Shown piece by piece: positions 24,635 to 34,026 of a DNA stretch of 64,000 nt (position 1 is its first letter; the number at the start of each line of letters is the position of its first letter). This DNA comes from Streptomyces paludis (GTDB taxonomy: Bacteria; Actinomycetota; Actinomycetes; Streptomycetales; Streptomycetaceae). The translations under genes and the position numbers were made by a program. The notes beneath the pieces are model-generated. The model saw nothing but the letters and a program-made list of their open reading frames with translations, searched no databases and was not told the DNA's origin. The stretch lies in the NCBI RefSeq assembly GCF_003344965.1, contig NZ_CP031194.1, positions 5,642,001 through 5,706,000 of the forward strand. Reading direction: 5' to 3'.

Positions 24635-25137
24635 GCGAACTCCTTCTGCGAGGGGGGTGCGGGGTGACTGGGGATCAGCCGCCCGTACAGAGCAAGCGGA
24701 GCAAGGTGGTGCGGAGAGACATGGTGCCGAGAGACGTCTGCGGAGAGACGTGGTGCGGAGCGAGGTGGTGCGGAGAACGGGGGAAGAGTGGCAGGGGTGA
24801 ACCCTCCCTGTCAGGAGCGCGTCAAGAAGTTGGCCGGAAATGTTCGTTGCCCGAAATTGCGTGTTCGTTAAGCGGACGTTTCGCCGGATGTCCCGCCGGT
24901 CGCCGCGCCGAACGCCGCGCCGGACTCGGACGAGGGTAGTCGGGCAGGGGCGTGTGAACGCGGTACGAAGAGCGTGTTGAGCGGCTGATACGGGCCCCGC
25001 GCGGCCCACGTGCCGGACCCGCGCCGGAGCGTGGCGCGATCCGCGCCGTGCGCGCCCCTGTTTGAGGCCGCCCCGCGCGACGTAGGTTCCTACCCGAGCC
25101 GGAAAGCCGTTCGCGACACGTCCTGGAGGGTGTGGCA
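24635..25137. promoter_or_regulatory. Intergenic region between protease and SDR genes
   Basis: 503 bp without a convincing gene. It holds a degenerate tandem repeat (24700-24780, listed separately) in the protease leader. Around 24830-24890 there is an AT-richer patch (AAATGTTCGTTGCCCGAAAT and onward) that could hold the protease promoter. The remainder to 25137 should carry the SDR promoter. No operator is recognised. Confidence 0.4.
24700..24780. repeat. Degenerate 17-19 bp tandem repeat upstream of the protease
   Basis: About four imperfect units built from GGTGCGGAGAGACGT variants, starting about 65 bp upstream of the protease start codon in its probable 5' leader. Confidence 0.7.
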
Positions 25138-25881
25138 GTGGGAGTGCTGAAGGGGAAGACAGCGGTCGTCACCGGGGGGTCCCGGGGCATCGGGCGCGGC
25201 ATCGTGGAGCGCCTCGCCCGGGACGGCGCGCGGGTGGTGTTCAACTACGCCCGGAGCGAGGAGGCCGCCGCCGAGGTCGTCCGTACGGTCGAGGAGGCGG
25301 GCGGCAGCGCCCTCGGGATCCAGCTGGACCTGGCGGAGCCGGGAGCGGGCGAGCGGCTGATGGAGAGCGCCGAGGAGCACCTCGGACAGCTCGACATCCT
25401 CGTGAACAACGCCGCCCGGAGCTTCACCCCGGTGCCGCTCGCGGAGACCGACGAGGAGCTGTACGACACGATCATGGCCGTCAACGCCAAGTCCGTCTTC
25501 CTCACCACCCGTTACGCGGCCCGGCGGATGCGCGACGGCGGCCGGATCATCAACATCTCCAGCCTCAACACCGTCCGGCCCGCGCCGGGAATCGTGCCGT
25601 ACGTGGCGAGCAAGGGCGTGGTCGAGCAGCTGACGGCGGTGGTGGCGCACGAACTGGGGCCGCGCGGGATCACGGTCAACACCGTCTCCCCGGGCGCCAC
25701 CGACACCGAACTCCTCCGGGGCACCAACGCCCCCGAGATACTCGACCTGATCGTCGGCATGACCCCGCTGCGCCGGATGGGACAGCCCGCCGATGTGGCG
25801 GACGTGGTCGGCTTCCTGGCGGGCCCGGACGGCCGCTGGATCACGGGGCAGAACATCCGGGCCACGGGGGGCTTCAGCTAG
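25138..25881 (+). CDS. SDR-family NAD(P)-dependent oxidoreductase
   Basis: A 247-residue classical short-chain dehydrogenase. Cofactor motif TGGSRGIG (about 12-19), NNAAR of the active-site framework, catalytic Ser in INISSLN, and the YVASK Tyr/Lys pair. The C-terminal ITGQNIRATGGFS is typical of FabG-like 3-oxoacyl reductases. The GTG at 25138 is seven bases from GGAGGG; a GTG at 25132 is too close to it. It stands alone between divergent and convergent neighbours, so the substrate is open. Confidence 0.85.
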   Translation: MGVLKGKTAVVTGGSRGIGRGIVERLARDGARVVFNYARSEEAAAEVVRTVEEAGGSALGIQLDLAEPGAGERLMESAEEHLGQLDILVNNAARSFTPVPLAETDEELYDTIMAVNAKSVFLTTRYAARRMRDGGRIINISSLNTVRPAPGIVPYVASKGVVEQLTAVVAHELGPRGITVNTVSPGATDTELLRGTNAPEILDLIVGMTPLRRMGQPADVADVVGFLAGPDGRWITGQNIRATGGFS

Positions 25882-25953
25882 GGCGTGTCTGGGCCGGGCG
25901 TGGGGTGAGCGGCGCGCGGTGAGGAGGGGCACAGGAGGGGCGCGGTGGCGCGT

Positions 25954-27096
25954 TCAGCGCCAGGGGATGTGCCGCCAGGGGCTGCCCTCGTGCTCCGTCA
26001 GCACCCCGTGCGCGGCGACGATCCGCGTGTAGTACTCCCCGTACTCCTCGTCGTCGAAGCGCAGCACCCGGCCCAGCGCGTACCCCGCCGAGAACTCCTC
26101 CCACGAGCCGTACGCCGACTTGCTCAGCGCCCCCGCGTACACGATCGCCTGCTCCGCCTCGTGCGGGTCGCAGAACCGGGCCGACAGCCCCCAGCGGGCC
26201 ACGTTCACCGCGCGCCCGTAGTCGTACGCGACCGTCGTGCTGACCCGGCCGTCCGGCGGCAGCAGCCCATCCGCGCGGAACCTCGCCTCGTACCGTACGA
26301 TCCGCCGCACCAGCTCCTCGATGTCCCGGACCGCGCCCTGGCCCGCCCCCACGTCCTGGGCGTGCCCGGCGGCCGTCTCGCGCCACAGCTCGGCGGTCGG
26401 CGCCTCGCCGAGGGCGGCGCGCAGCTCCTCCCGTACGCGCAGGACGAAGTCGGGCTCCGGCGGGCTGTTCCGCGCGTCGAGCAGCGCGTTCAACTGCTCC
26501 TGCCACTCGGCGCGTTCGGTGATCCCCCAGGCGTCGCGGAGGCTCTCGCGCTCTTCCGTGTACTCCCGGCAGACCGTGCCGACCTCGTTCCACGGCACGC
26601 CGTTGCCGAACGCCAGATGCACCCCGCAGGCCAGCCCGTACGCGAGCGGGCCGTGCAGCGCACCGTGCCGCAGAGCGAGCAGCCGGTGCCCGCTCGGGCG
26701 GTCGTTCTCCGCGTAGTGGCGCAGCCAGATCGCGCGGTGCTGCGGGGTGGACGGCAGCAGGAGCTGGGCCGGGGTGCCGGGATTGACCGCCAGCGGCTGG
26801 CCGAGATCCCGCCACGCGAAGTTGGCGATCCACTTCAGGGTGACCCCGTGGAACACCCACTCGGGATGCCACGGCGGCAGCATCCCCCGGGTGAGGACCG
26901 GCAGCATGCTGAGGCCCGACGCGTCCCGGTACGGCCGCCAGGTCACCATGCCGGGGTCCCCCTCGACCTCCGCGCGCGGCGCGCCGATGTACAGCTCCGC
27001 GCCCGCCAGCACCCGCAGCTGTGCCTCGACATCACCGCGCGCGCCGGCCTCGTACAGCAGCTGCTCGGTCTCGGAGGGCGGCACCCAGGAGTTCAT
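25954..27096 (-). CDS. SseB/DUF1266 domain protein (paralogue 2)
   Basis: A 380-residue cytoplasmic protein without signal peptide or membrane segment. The N-terminal part (about 10-110) resembles SseB-like domains and contains GMLPPWHPEWVFHG. The C-terminal part (about 160-375) is a DUF1266 domain with GPLAYGLACGVHLAFGN and a final IPWR. It is homologous along its length to the gene just upstream. Its ATG shares a base with that gene's stop (TGATG) and has no good ribosome binding site, so it is probably translated by coupling. Function unknown. Confidence 0.75.
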   Translation of the reverse strand: MNSWVPPSETEQLLYEAGARGDVEAQLRVLAGAELYIGAPRAEVEGDPGMVTWRPYRDASGLSMLPVLTRGMLPPWHPEWVFHGVTLKWIANFAWRDLGQPLAVNPGTPAQLLLPSTPQHRAIWLRHYAENDRPSGHRLLALRHGALHGPLAYGLACGVHLAFGNGVPWNEVGTVCREYTEERESLRDAWGITERAEWQEQLNALLDARNSPPEPDFVLRVREELRAALGEAPTAELWRETAAGHAQDVGAGQGAVRDIEELVRRIVRYEARFRADGLLPPDGRVSTTVAYDYGRAVNVARWGLSARFCDPHEAEQAIVYAGALSKSAYGSWEEFSAGYALGRVLRFDDEEYGEYYTRIVAAHGVLTEHEGSPWRHIPWR

Positions 27097-28331
27097 CACC
27101 ACGGGATGTTCCGGTAGGGGCTCGCGGGATCCCGGGTGAGGACGCGGTGCTGGGCGAGGGTCTCCTCGTACGTGAGGCGAGCGGCGTCCGGGTCCCCGGC
27201 CTCGTCGTCGTGGAAGCCGATCAGCCGGGCCAGCCCGTAGCCGAGGGAGAATTCCGGCCAGGAGCCGTACGCCTGCCGCGCCGCCTCCCCGATCCGCAGG
27301 ACGGCCCGCTCGGCCTCCGCCGGATCGCAGTACCGCGCTCCCAGCGCCATCCGTACGACATTGACCGCGCGCCCGAGGTCGAACGCGGCCAGGGTGTCGA
27401 TCCGGCCGTCGGGCGCGAGGGCGCCGTCGGCGCGGAGCCGGTCCTCGTACGCGACGACGACCCGCAGCAGCGCCTCAGCCTCCGTCAAGTCGGCCCGGGA
27501 GCCGTCGAGTCGGTCCGCCGACCGGGTCACGCCGGCGGACCACTCCGCCAGGGAGGGCGTACGGTCCAGCCGCCGGGCGAGGGTGCGCCGGGTCGCGAGG
27601 ACGGACTCGGCGGCGCGGCCCACGAGCTGGCCGGCCAGCAGCGAGTCGAGCTTCTGCCGGTACTCGGCGCGGTGGGTGACGCGCCACGGGGAGCGCAGCC
27701 AGGAGATGTCCGTCGGGTAGTCGATGTAGGCCGCGCCGAGCCGGTTCCAGACCAGGCTGTTGTGCACGGCGAGATGCGCGCCGAGGGCCAGCCCGTGGGC
27801 GAGCGGCCCGTACAGCGGGCCGGTGCCGTCCGTCAGCAGCCGCCCGCGCCGTACGCCCCCGGTCCGCTCCTCGGCGGCGGGCCACGCCTTGCGCCGCGCG
27901 GTCCTGGCGTCGACCGTGGCGGCGTACGGCGTGCCCAGGTTGACGCCGAGCCGGCGTTCGTCGTACGGCCAGCTCCGGGCGAGTGCGGTGAGGGTGGTCG
28001 CCCGGAACACCCACTCCGGGTGCCAGGGCGGCAGCATTCCGGCGGTCAGCACGGACACGCACCGACGGCCCGTCAGGGGGTCGCGGAGGGTGGCGAGCGG
28101 CGGGACGTATCCGGGGGTGTCGGCGTGCAGCCGGGCGACGAGGACGTAGAGGCGGCCCCGCGCGAGGATGTCGAGGACGCCCTCGTCGTCGCCGCGCGCC
28201 ACCGCCTCGGCGAGCAGCCGCTCGGTCTCCGTCGGCGGGGAGGCCCCGGCGGTGGTCGCCGCCGTGTCCGCCGCCGCGCCCGTCCCCGTATCCGCCCCTG
28301 TGCCTGTCCCCGTACCGGTCCCCGTTGTCAC
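27096..28331 (-). CDS. SseB/DUF1266 domain protein (paralogue 1)
   Basis: A 411-residue paralogue of the downstream gene with the same order: SseB-like part with GMLPPWHPEWVFRA, then DUF1266 with GPLAHGLALGAHLAVHN and a terminal NIPW. The extra N terminus is a Thr/Gly repeat (MTTGTGTGTGTGADTGTG) encoded by near-perfect 6-bp units. The GTG at 28331 has AGGAT upstream. It is first of a two-gene unit. DUF1266 is widespread in Streptomyces and has no assigned activity. Confidence 0.75.
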   Translation of the reverse strand: MTTGTGTGTGTGADTGTGAAADTAATTAGASPPTETERLLAEAVARGDDEGVLDILARGRLYVLVARLHADTPGYVPPLATLRDPLTGRRCVSVLTAGMLPPWHPEWVFRATTLTALARSWPYDERRLGVNLGTPYAATVDARTARRKAWPAAEERTGGVRRGRLLTDGTGPLYGPLAHGLALGAHLAVHNSLVWNRLGAAYIDYPTDISWLRSPWRVTHRAEYRQKLDSLLAGQLVGRAAESVLATRRTLARRLDRTPSLAEWSAGVTRSADRLDGSRADLTEAEALLRVVVAYEDRLRADGALAPDGRIDTLAAFDLGRAVNVVRMALGARYCDPAEAERAVLRIGEAARQAYGSWPEFSLGYGLARLIGFHDDEAGDPDAARLTYEETLAQHRVLTRDPASPYRNIPW

Positions 28332-28422
28332 GGCACGATCCTACGGACCGGCCGTGACGCGTACATTCCCGGGACTCCGCCCGGATCACGATCCCGGATC
28401 GCGCCCCGGAACTTGCTTTGGA

Positions 28423-30321
28423 TCACGCCAGGCTGTCCCGCCACGCGCGGTGCAGCCCCGCGAAGCGCCCGGTGCCGGCGATGAGTTCGGCCGGGGGGCC
28501 GTCCTCCACGATCCGGCCGTGCTCCATCACCAGGACCCGGTCCGCGATCTCCACCGTGGAGAGCCGGTGGGCGATCACCACCGCCGTACGGCCGTGCAGG
28601 ACCGTGTCCATCGCCCGCTGCACCGCGCGCTCGCCCGGGACGTCGAGCGAGCTGGTCGCCTCGTCGAGGATGAGGACGGCCGGGTCCGCGAGGAGCGCGC
28701 GGGCGAAGGCGACGAGCTGGCGCTGCCCGGCGGAGATCCGGCCGCCGCGCTTGCGCACGTCCGTGTCGTACCCCTCCGGCAGACCGCTGATGAAGTCATG
28801 GGCGCCGATGGCCTTCGCCGCCTGCTCGATGTCCGCGCGGGAGGCGTCCGGGCGGCCGATGGCGATGTTCTCGGCGACCGTGCCGGAGAACAGGAACGCC
28901 TCCTGCGTCACCATCACCACCCCGCGCCGCAGTTCGGGCGTCTCCAGATCCCGCAGATCGACCCCGTCGAGCAGCACCCGGCCCGCCGTCGGGTCGTAGA
29001 ACCGGGCCAGCAGCTTGGCGAGCGTGGACTTCCCCGCGCCCGTCGAGCCGACGACCGCGACCGTCTGCCCGGCCGGCACCGTCAGATCGAAGCGGGGCAG
29101 CACCTCCCCGCCCGTACGGTACGAGAACGCCACGCCGTCGAAGACGGCCTCGCGGCCCGGGTGTTCGCCCGCAAGCGGCGGCAGCGGCCGGGGGCGCGCG
29201 GGCTCCGGCACCGAGGGCGTCTGGGCCAGCAGCCCGGCGATCTTCTCCAGCGAGGCCGCCGCCGACTGGTACGAGTTGAGGAACATCGCCATCCGGTCGA
29301 TCGGCTCGTACAGCCGGCGCAGATACAGCACGGCCGCCGCGAGCACCCCGAGCGCCAGGGTGCCGTCCGCGACCCGGTAGGCGCCCCAGAGCACCATCCC
29401 GGCGATGGCGGTGTTGGCGACGAGCCGCGAGCCGACCACATAGCGGGCCATCTCCAGCAGGGCGTCGCCGTTGCTCCGCTCGTGGGTCCGGTTGAGCGCG
29501 TGGAACGTGCTGTCGTTGGCGTGCTCGCGGCGGAACGCCCGGACGGGCCGGATGCCGTTCATCGTCTCGGCGAACTTCACGATGACGGCGGCGATCGCGG
29601 TGGACCGCCGCCCGAAGACCAGCGCGGACCTGCGCCGGTAGAGCCGTACGAGCAGATACAGCGGGACGAAGGAGGCCACGGCGACCGCGCCGATGCCCAG
29701 GTCCAGATAAAGCAGCATCGCCCCGATGTAGGCGAACGCCAGCACCACCCCGATCAGTTCCTGGAGCCCCTCGTTGAGCAGCTCCCGCAGGGACTCCACA
29801 TCGGTGGTCGACCGGGAGATCAGCCGGCCCGAGGTGTACCGCTCGTGGAAGTCCACGCTGAGCGCCTGCGCGTGCCGGAAGATCCGGCCGCGCAGATCGA
29901 GCAGCACGTCCTGGTTGATCCGGGCGGCGGCGCGCACGAACGCGTACTGGAACGCGCCCGACCCCAGCGCGCAGAGCAGATACCCGGCGCCGACCGCGTA
30001 CAGCGGCCCGTTGTCACCGGTCCGGAAGGCGGGCACGCCGCGGTCGATGGCGTACGCGACGAGCAGCGGGCCGGCCTGCGCGGCGGCCTGCTGGAGCAGC
30101 AGGAGCAGCGCGGCCACCGCGAGCCGCGCCCGCGCGCTGTCCAGCAGGGACCGCAGCAGCGCCCCGGTCGCCCCGGGGGGCGCGGGCAGCGCGTCGCGCT
30201 CGAAGGGGTCCGGGCCGGAGTCGGGCGCGGGCCCGTGTGTGGATCCGTTTGCGTGTACGGGGGCGGGCGCGTCCGGCGCCGATTCCGCCGGACCGGGACC
30301 TGTGCTGGTCGTTGTCGTCAC
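28423..30321 (-). CDS. ABC exporter half-transporter, catalytically canonical subunit
   Basis: A 632-residue type I ABC exporter subunit: hydrophilic Pro-rich N terminus (1-50), six membrane segments (about 60-345), then a nucleotide-binding domain. Walker A is GSTGAGKS (425-432), the Q loop has Gln473, the signature is a modified ISAGQ (529-533), and Walker B LILDEATSSLD carries the catalytic Glu554. The GTG start overlaps the stop of the upstream subunit (GTGA). With that gene it should form a heterodimeric exporter for drugs, lipids or peptides; the substrate is unknown. Confidence 0.9.
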   Translation of the reverse strand: MTTTTSTGPGPAESAPDAPAPVHANGSTHGPAPDSGPDPFERDALPAPPGATGALLRSLLDSARARLAVAALLLLLQQAAAQAGPLLVAYAIDRGVPAFRTGDNGPLYAVGAGYLLCALGSGAFQYAFVRAAARINQDVLLDLRGRIFRHAQALSVDFHERYTSGRLISRSTTDVESLRELLNEGLQELIGVVLAFAYIGAMLLYLDLGIGAVAVASFVPLYLLVRLYRRRSALVFGRRSTAIAAVIVKFAETMNGIRPVRAFRREHANDSTFHALNRTHERSNGDALLEMARYVVGSRLVANTAIAGMVLWGAYRVADGTLALGVLAAAVLYLRRLYEPIDRMAMFLNSYQSAAASLEKIAGLLAQTPSVPEPARPRPLPPLAGEHPGREAVFDGVAFSYRTGGEVLPRFDLTVPAGQTVAVVGSTGAGKSTLAKLLARFYDPTAGRVLLDGVDLRDLETPELRRGVVMVTQEAFLFSGTVAENIAIGRPDASRADIEQAAKAIGAHDFISGLPEGYDTDVRKRGGRISAGQRQLVAFARALLADPAVLILDEATSSLDVPGERAVQRAMDTVLHGRTAVVIAHRLSTVEIADRVLVMEHGRIVEDGPPAELIAGTGRFAGLHRAWRDSLA

Positions 30322-32150
30322 CTGTCGCTCCCCTCAAGAGCCTTGGCGCCCGTGTGCGGCTCCGTCCCGGCCATCAGCCACGCGTACTCCGCGCTGGTGC
30401 GCAGCAGCTCCTGGTGGGTGCCGACCGCCGCGATCCGGCCGCCCGAGAGCAGGGCCACCCGGTCCGCGAGCAGCACGGTCGAGGGGCGGTGGGCGACGAT
30501 CAGGGCCGTGGTCTCGCGCAGGACGCGGCGCAGGGCCGCCTCCACGAGGGCCTCGGTGTGGACGTCCAGCGCGGACAGCGGGTCGTCGAGCACCAGGAAG
30601 CGCGGGCGGCCCACCACCGCGCGGGCCAGCGCGAGCCGTTGGCGCTGGCCGCCGGAGAGGCTGTGGCCCTGCTCACCGACCTCCGTACGGATGCCGTCGG
30701 GCAGATCGGTGACGAAGCCCGCCTGCGCCACGTCCAGCGCGCGCGTCAGCGCCGCCTCGTCGGCGTCGGCCGCTCCCATCAGGACGTTCTCACCGACGCT
30801 CGCGGAGAAGAGTGTCGGCTCCTCGAACGCCACCGACACCAGCTCGCGCAGCCGCCGCCGCTCCATCAGGGCGATGTCCTCGCCGTCCAGGGTGATCCGG
30901 CCGGCGGTCACCTCGTGCAGCCGCGGGACGAGCGCGGTGAGCGTCGTCTTGCCGGAGCCGGTCGCGCCGACCAGCGCGAGTGTCTCGCCGGGCCGGATAT
31001 GCAGATCGACGCCGTCCAGTACGGCATCGGGCGCGTCCGGGTAGTGGAACCGGACCGCCTCGAAGCGCAGCCCGTCCTCGTCCCCGGCCCCCGAACCGGA
31101 AGCAGCCGCTCCGGAAGCTTCCGTTCCGGAACGTACCGTCTCCTTCTCCTCCGGTACGTCCATCACCTCGAAGTACCGCTCGGTCGCCGTCGCCGCCTCC
31201 TGGCAGAGCGCCAGAATGAACCCGATCGACTCCACCGGCCAGCGCAGCGCCAGCGCCGTCGACAGGAACGCGACCAGCGTGCCCGCCGACAGATCGCCGT
31301 TCGCGACCTGGACCGTGCCGAGCACCAGCGCCGCGCCGATGGCCAGCTCCGGGATCGTCATGATCACGCCCCAGATGCCCGCCAGCAGCCGCGCCTTCCC
31401 CAGCTCCGTCGTCCGCAGCCGCCGTGTCAGCTCGCGGAAGGCGAGCGACTGGCTGCGGTGGCGGCCGAAGCCCTTGATGATCCGGATCCCGAGGACCCCC
31501 TCCTCGACCACCGTCGTCAGATCGCCGACCTGGTCCTGAGCCCGCCGCGCGGCCAGTGAGTACCGCGACTCGAAGAGCGAGCACAGGATCATCAGCGGCA
31601 CCACGGGAATCAGCAGCACCAGCCCGAGCGTCCACTCCTGCATCAGCAGAATGACAAAACCGGCGAGAATCGTCGTGGCGTTGACCAGCAGGAACGTCAG
31701 CGGGAACGCCAGAAACATTCGCAGCAGCATCAGATCCGTCGTCCCGCGCGACAGCAACTGCCCCGAGGCCCAGCGGTCGTGGAACGCGATCGGCAGCCGT
31801 TGCAGATGACGGTAGAGCGCGGCCCGCATCGCCGCCTCCACCCCGGCCAGCGGACGCGCCACCAGCCATCGCCGGAAGCCGAACAGCACGGCCTCCAGCA
31901 CCCCGAGCAGCAACAGCACCAGCGCGCCGAGCCAGACACCCCCGGGATCCCGGTCGGCGACCGGCCCGTCCACCATCCACTTCAGCACAAAGGGAAACAC
32001 CAGCCCCAGACACGAGGCCACCACCGCCACGAACGCCGCACCGAAGAGCCGCGCACGCACCGGCCGTACGTACGGCCAGAGCCGCAGCAAGGTGCGCACG
32101 GCGGACGGTTTCCGGGAGGCGGCGCCGGTGGCCGCGGAGATACTGGTCAT
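30318..32150 (-). CDS. ABC exporter half-transporter, degenerate-site subunit
   Basis: A 610-residue partner of the downstream exporter. Six membrane segments (about 35-325) precede the ATPase domain: Walker A GATGSGKT (395-402), signature LSGGQ (498-502) and Walker B LVLDDPLSALD. Asp523 replaces the catalytic Glu, and the Q-loop Gln is replaced by Glu in AFEEPTLF. This is the pattern of heterodimeric exporters with one inactive ATP site. A Ser/Gly/Ala-rich insert (340-358) precedes the ATPase domain. It is first of the pair and divergent from the ABC-2 system. Confidence 0.9.
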   Translation of the reverse strand: MTSISAATGAASRKPSAVRTLLRLWPYVRPVRARLFGAAFVAVVASCLGLVFPFVLKWMVDGPVADRDPGGVWLGALVLLLLGVLEAVLFGFRRWLVARPLAGVEAAMRAALYRHLQRLPIAFHDRWASGQLLSRGTTDLMLLRMFLAFPLTFLLVNATTILAGFVILLMQEWTLGLVLLIPVVPLMILCSLFESRYSLAARRAQDQVGDLTTVVEEGVLGIRIIKGFGRHRSQSLAFRELTRRLRTTELGKARLLAGIWGVIMTIPELAIGAALVLGTVQVANGDLSAGTLVAFLSTALALRWPVESIGFILALCQEAATATERYFEVMDVPEEKETVRSGTEASGAAASGSGAGDEDGLRFEAVRFHYPDAPDAVLDGVDLHIRPGETLALVGATGSGKTTLTALVPRLHEVTAGRITLDGEDIALMERRRLRELVSVAFEEPTLFSASVGENVLMGAADADEAALTRALDVAQAGFVTDLPDGIRTEVGEQGHSLSGGQRQRLALARAVVGRPRFLVLDDPLSALDVHTEALVEAALRRVLRETTALIVAHRPSTVLLADRVALLSGGRIAAVGTHQELLRTSAEYAWLMAGTEPHTGAKALEGSDR

Positions 32151-32246
32151 CAGGAGCGAGCCTACGGTTCACCACTGACAACGCTCACGTGCTTTTCCCG
32201 CCGACGTCCCCTTCCCGGCCGCGGCGCCGTCCGGCCGTACCGTCGT

Positions 32247-32264
32247 ATCAACCGATCGGCTGAT
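32247..32264. promoter_or_regulatory. Palindrome in the divergent ABC exporter promoter region
   Basis: ATCAACCGA/TCGGCTGAT, an 18-bp inverted repeat with one mismatch per arm pair, lies midway between the two divergent exporter operons (start codons at 32150 and 32329). It could be the operator of the local response regulator or of another repressor. Confidence 0.45.
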
Positions 32265-32328
32265 GGAGAGTCGAGCGGAACGGCCGATGCCCCGGGCCCG
32301 GTCCCGCCGCCATCCTCGGAGCATGGCA

Positions 32329-33222
32329 ATGGTCGAAGTGAGCGGTGTACGCAAGGCATACGGCGGCAGGACGGTGGTGGACGGGATCTCGTTCACGGTG
32401 GACGAGGGCGAGATCTTCGGGATCCTCGGCCCCAACGGCGCGGGCAAGACCACGACCGTCGAATGCGTCGAAGGACTCAGGGTTCCCGACGCGGGAACGG
32501 TCCGGGTGGCCGGTCTCGATCCGGTCGCCGACCACGACCGGGTGACCCGGATCCTCGGCGCGCAGCTCCAGGAGAGCGAACTCCAGCCCAAACTGACCGT
32601 GGGCGAGGCGCTGGAGCTGTACGCGGCGTTCTACCCGGAGCCGGCCGACCGGTCGGCCCTCGCGGAACGGCTCGGTCTCACCGCCAGTCTCACGACCCGG
32701 TTCGCGAAGCTGTCCGGCGGCCAGAAGCAGCGGCTGTTCATCGCGCTCGCCCTGATCGGCCGCCCCCGCGTTGTTGTTTTGGACGAACTGACCACGGGGC
32801 TCGACCCGCGCGCACGCCGGGACACCTGGCAGCTCATCGAGGAGATACGCGACTCCGGGGTGACCGTGCTGCTCGTCACCCATTTCATGGAGGAGGCGCA
32901 GCGGCTCTGCGACCGTATCGCCGTCATCGACGGTGGCCGGATCGCCGCACTCGACACCCCTTCCGGGCTGATCCGCCGGTCGACCGCCTCCACCGTCATC
33001 TCCTTCATCCCCTCGCAACCGCTCGACGGCGCGGAACTCGCCGCGCTGCCCCGGGCCGCGTCCGTCGCGACGGAGGGCGGCCGGGTCGTGATCAACGGGA
33101 CGGACGAGACGGTCAACGCCGTCATCACGCTGCTCGCCCGCCGCGGTATCACCGCGCGCCAGCTCCGGGTCACCGACGCGACGCTGGACGACGCGTTCCT
33201 CGATCTCACCGAGAGGTTCTGA
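32329..33222 (+). CDS. ABC-2 type exporter, ATP-binding protein
   Basis: A 297-residue DrrA-like ATPase for antibiotic or lipid export. Motifs: GPNGAGKT Walker A, LSGGQKQRLFIALAL signature, VVVLDELTTGLDPRARR Walker B and VTHFMEEAQRLCDR switch His. A C-terminal extension of about 80 residues is typical of this group. I chose the ATG at 32329 because GGAG lies seven bases before it; the ATG at 32323 is too close to GGAG. It begins a four-gene unit: ATPase, permease, kinase, regulator. Confidence 0.92.
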   Translation: MVEVSGVRKAYGGRTVVDGISFTVDEGEIFGILGPNGAGKTTTVECVEGLRVPDAGTVRVAGLDPVADHDRVTRILGAQLQESELQPKLTVGEALELYAAFYPEPADRSALAERLGLTASLTTRFAKLSGGQKQRLFIALALIGRPRVVVLDELTTGLDPRARRDTWQLIEEIRDSGVTVLLVTHFMEEAQRLCDRIAVIDGGRIAALDTPSGLIRRSTASTVISFIPSQPLDGAELAALPRAASVATEGGRVVINGTDETVNAVITLLARRGITARQLRVTDATLDDAFLDLTERF

Positions 33223-33225
33223 GCG

Positions 33226-34023
33226 ATGTTCTCCGCCCCCGCCCCTTCCTCCGCCGCGCCCGGCTCCACCACCACGGCGTCCCTCGGAGTCTTCCGCGCC
33301 GTGCTGAAGGCCGAGACCCGGCTCTTCCTCCGCGAGCCCGGCAGCCTCTTCTGGATCGTCCTCTTCCCGACCGTCCTCACGACGATCCTTGGGCTGATCC
33401 CCTCCTTCCGTGAGACGGACGGAGCGCTCGGCGGCCGGCGCGTCATCGATCTCTACGTGCCCGTCGGGGTCCTGCTCGCCATGATCATGTCCGGGATCCA
33501 GGCCATGCCGCCCGTCCTCACCGGCTACCGGGAGCGCGGCATCCTGCGCCGGATGTCGGCCACCCCCGTACGTCCCGGCTCGCTGCTCGCCGCGCAGATC
33601 CTGCTGCACGGTCTGGCCGCGGTCTGCTCCGCCGTGCTGGTGATCGTCGTGGGGCGGCTCGCCTACGGGGTCCGGCTGCCGGAGCGGCTCGCCGGGTACG
33701 CGGTCGCGCTGCTGCTCACGACGGCGAGTGCCCTCGCCCTGGGCGCTGTGGTCTGCGCCGTCTCCCGTACCCAGAGGATCGCCTCCGCCGTCGGTTCCCT
33801 CGTCTTCTTCCCTACGATGTTCACGGCGGGGGTCTGGCTGCCGGTGCAGTCGATGCCGGAAACCCTGCGGCACATCGTCGAGGCCACCCCCTTCGGCGCC
33901 TCCTCGCAGGCGCTCGACCAGGCCATGCGCGGTGGCTGGCCGGAGTGGAGCCATCTGGGTGTGACGGCGTTGTGGGCGGTCCTGCTGACGGCAGTGGCGG
34001 CCCGCCGGTTCCGATGGGAGTGA
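33226..34023 (+). CDS. ABC-2 type exporter, permease
   Basis: A 265-residue DrrB-like membrane protein with six predicted hydrophobic segments starting at LFWIVLFPTVLTTILGLIP. It has the ABC-2 motif region GYRERGILRRMSATPVRP between TM2 and TM3. The ATG follows the ATPase stop by 3 bp, so the two form one complex. The histidine kinase begins 3 bp after its stop. Confidence 0.9.
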   Translation: MFSAPAPSSAAPGSTTTASLGVFRAVLKAETRLFLREPGSLFWIVLFPTVLTTILGLIPSFRETDGALGGRRVIDLYVPVGVLLAMIMSGIQAMPPVLTGYRERGILRRMSATPVRPGSLLAAQILLHGLAAVCSAVLVIVVGRLAYGVRLPERLAGYAVALLLTTASALALGAVVCAVSRTQRIASAVGSLVFFPTMFTAGVWLPVQSMPETLRHIVEATPFGASSQALDQAMRGGWPEWSHLGVTALWAVLLTAVAARRFRWE

Positions 34024-34026
34024 GCG

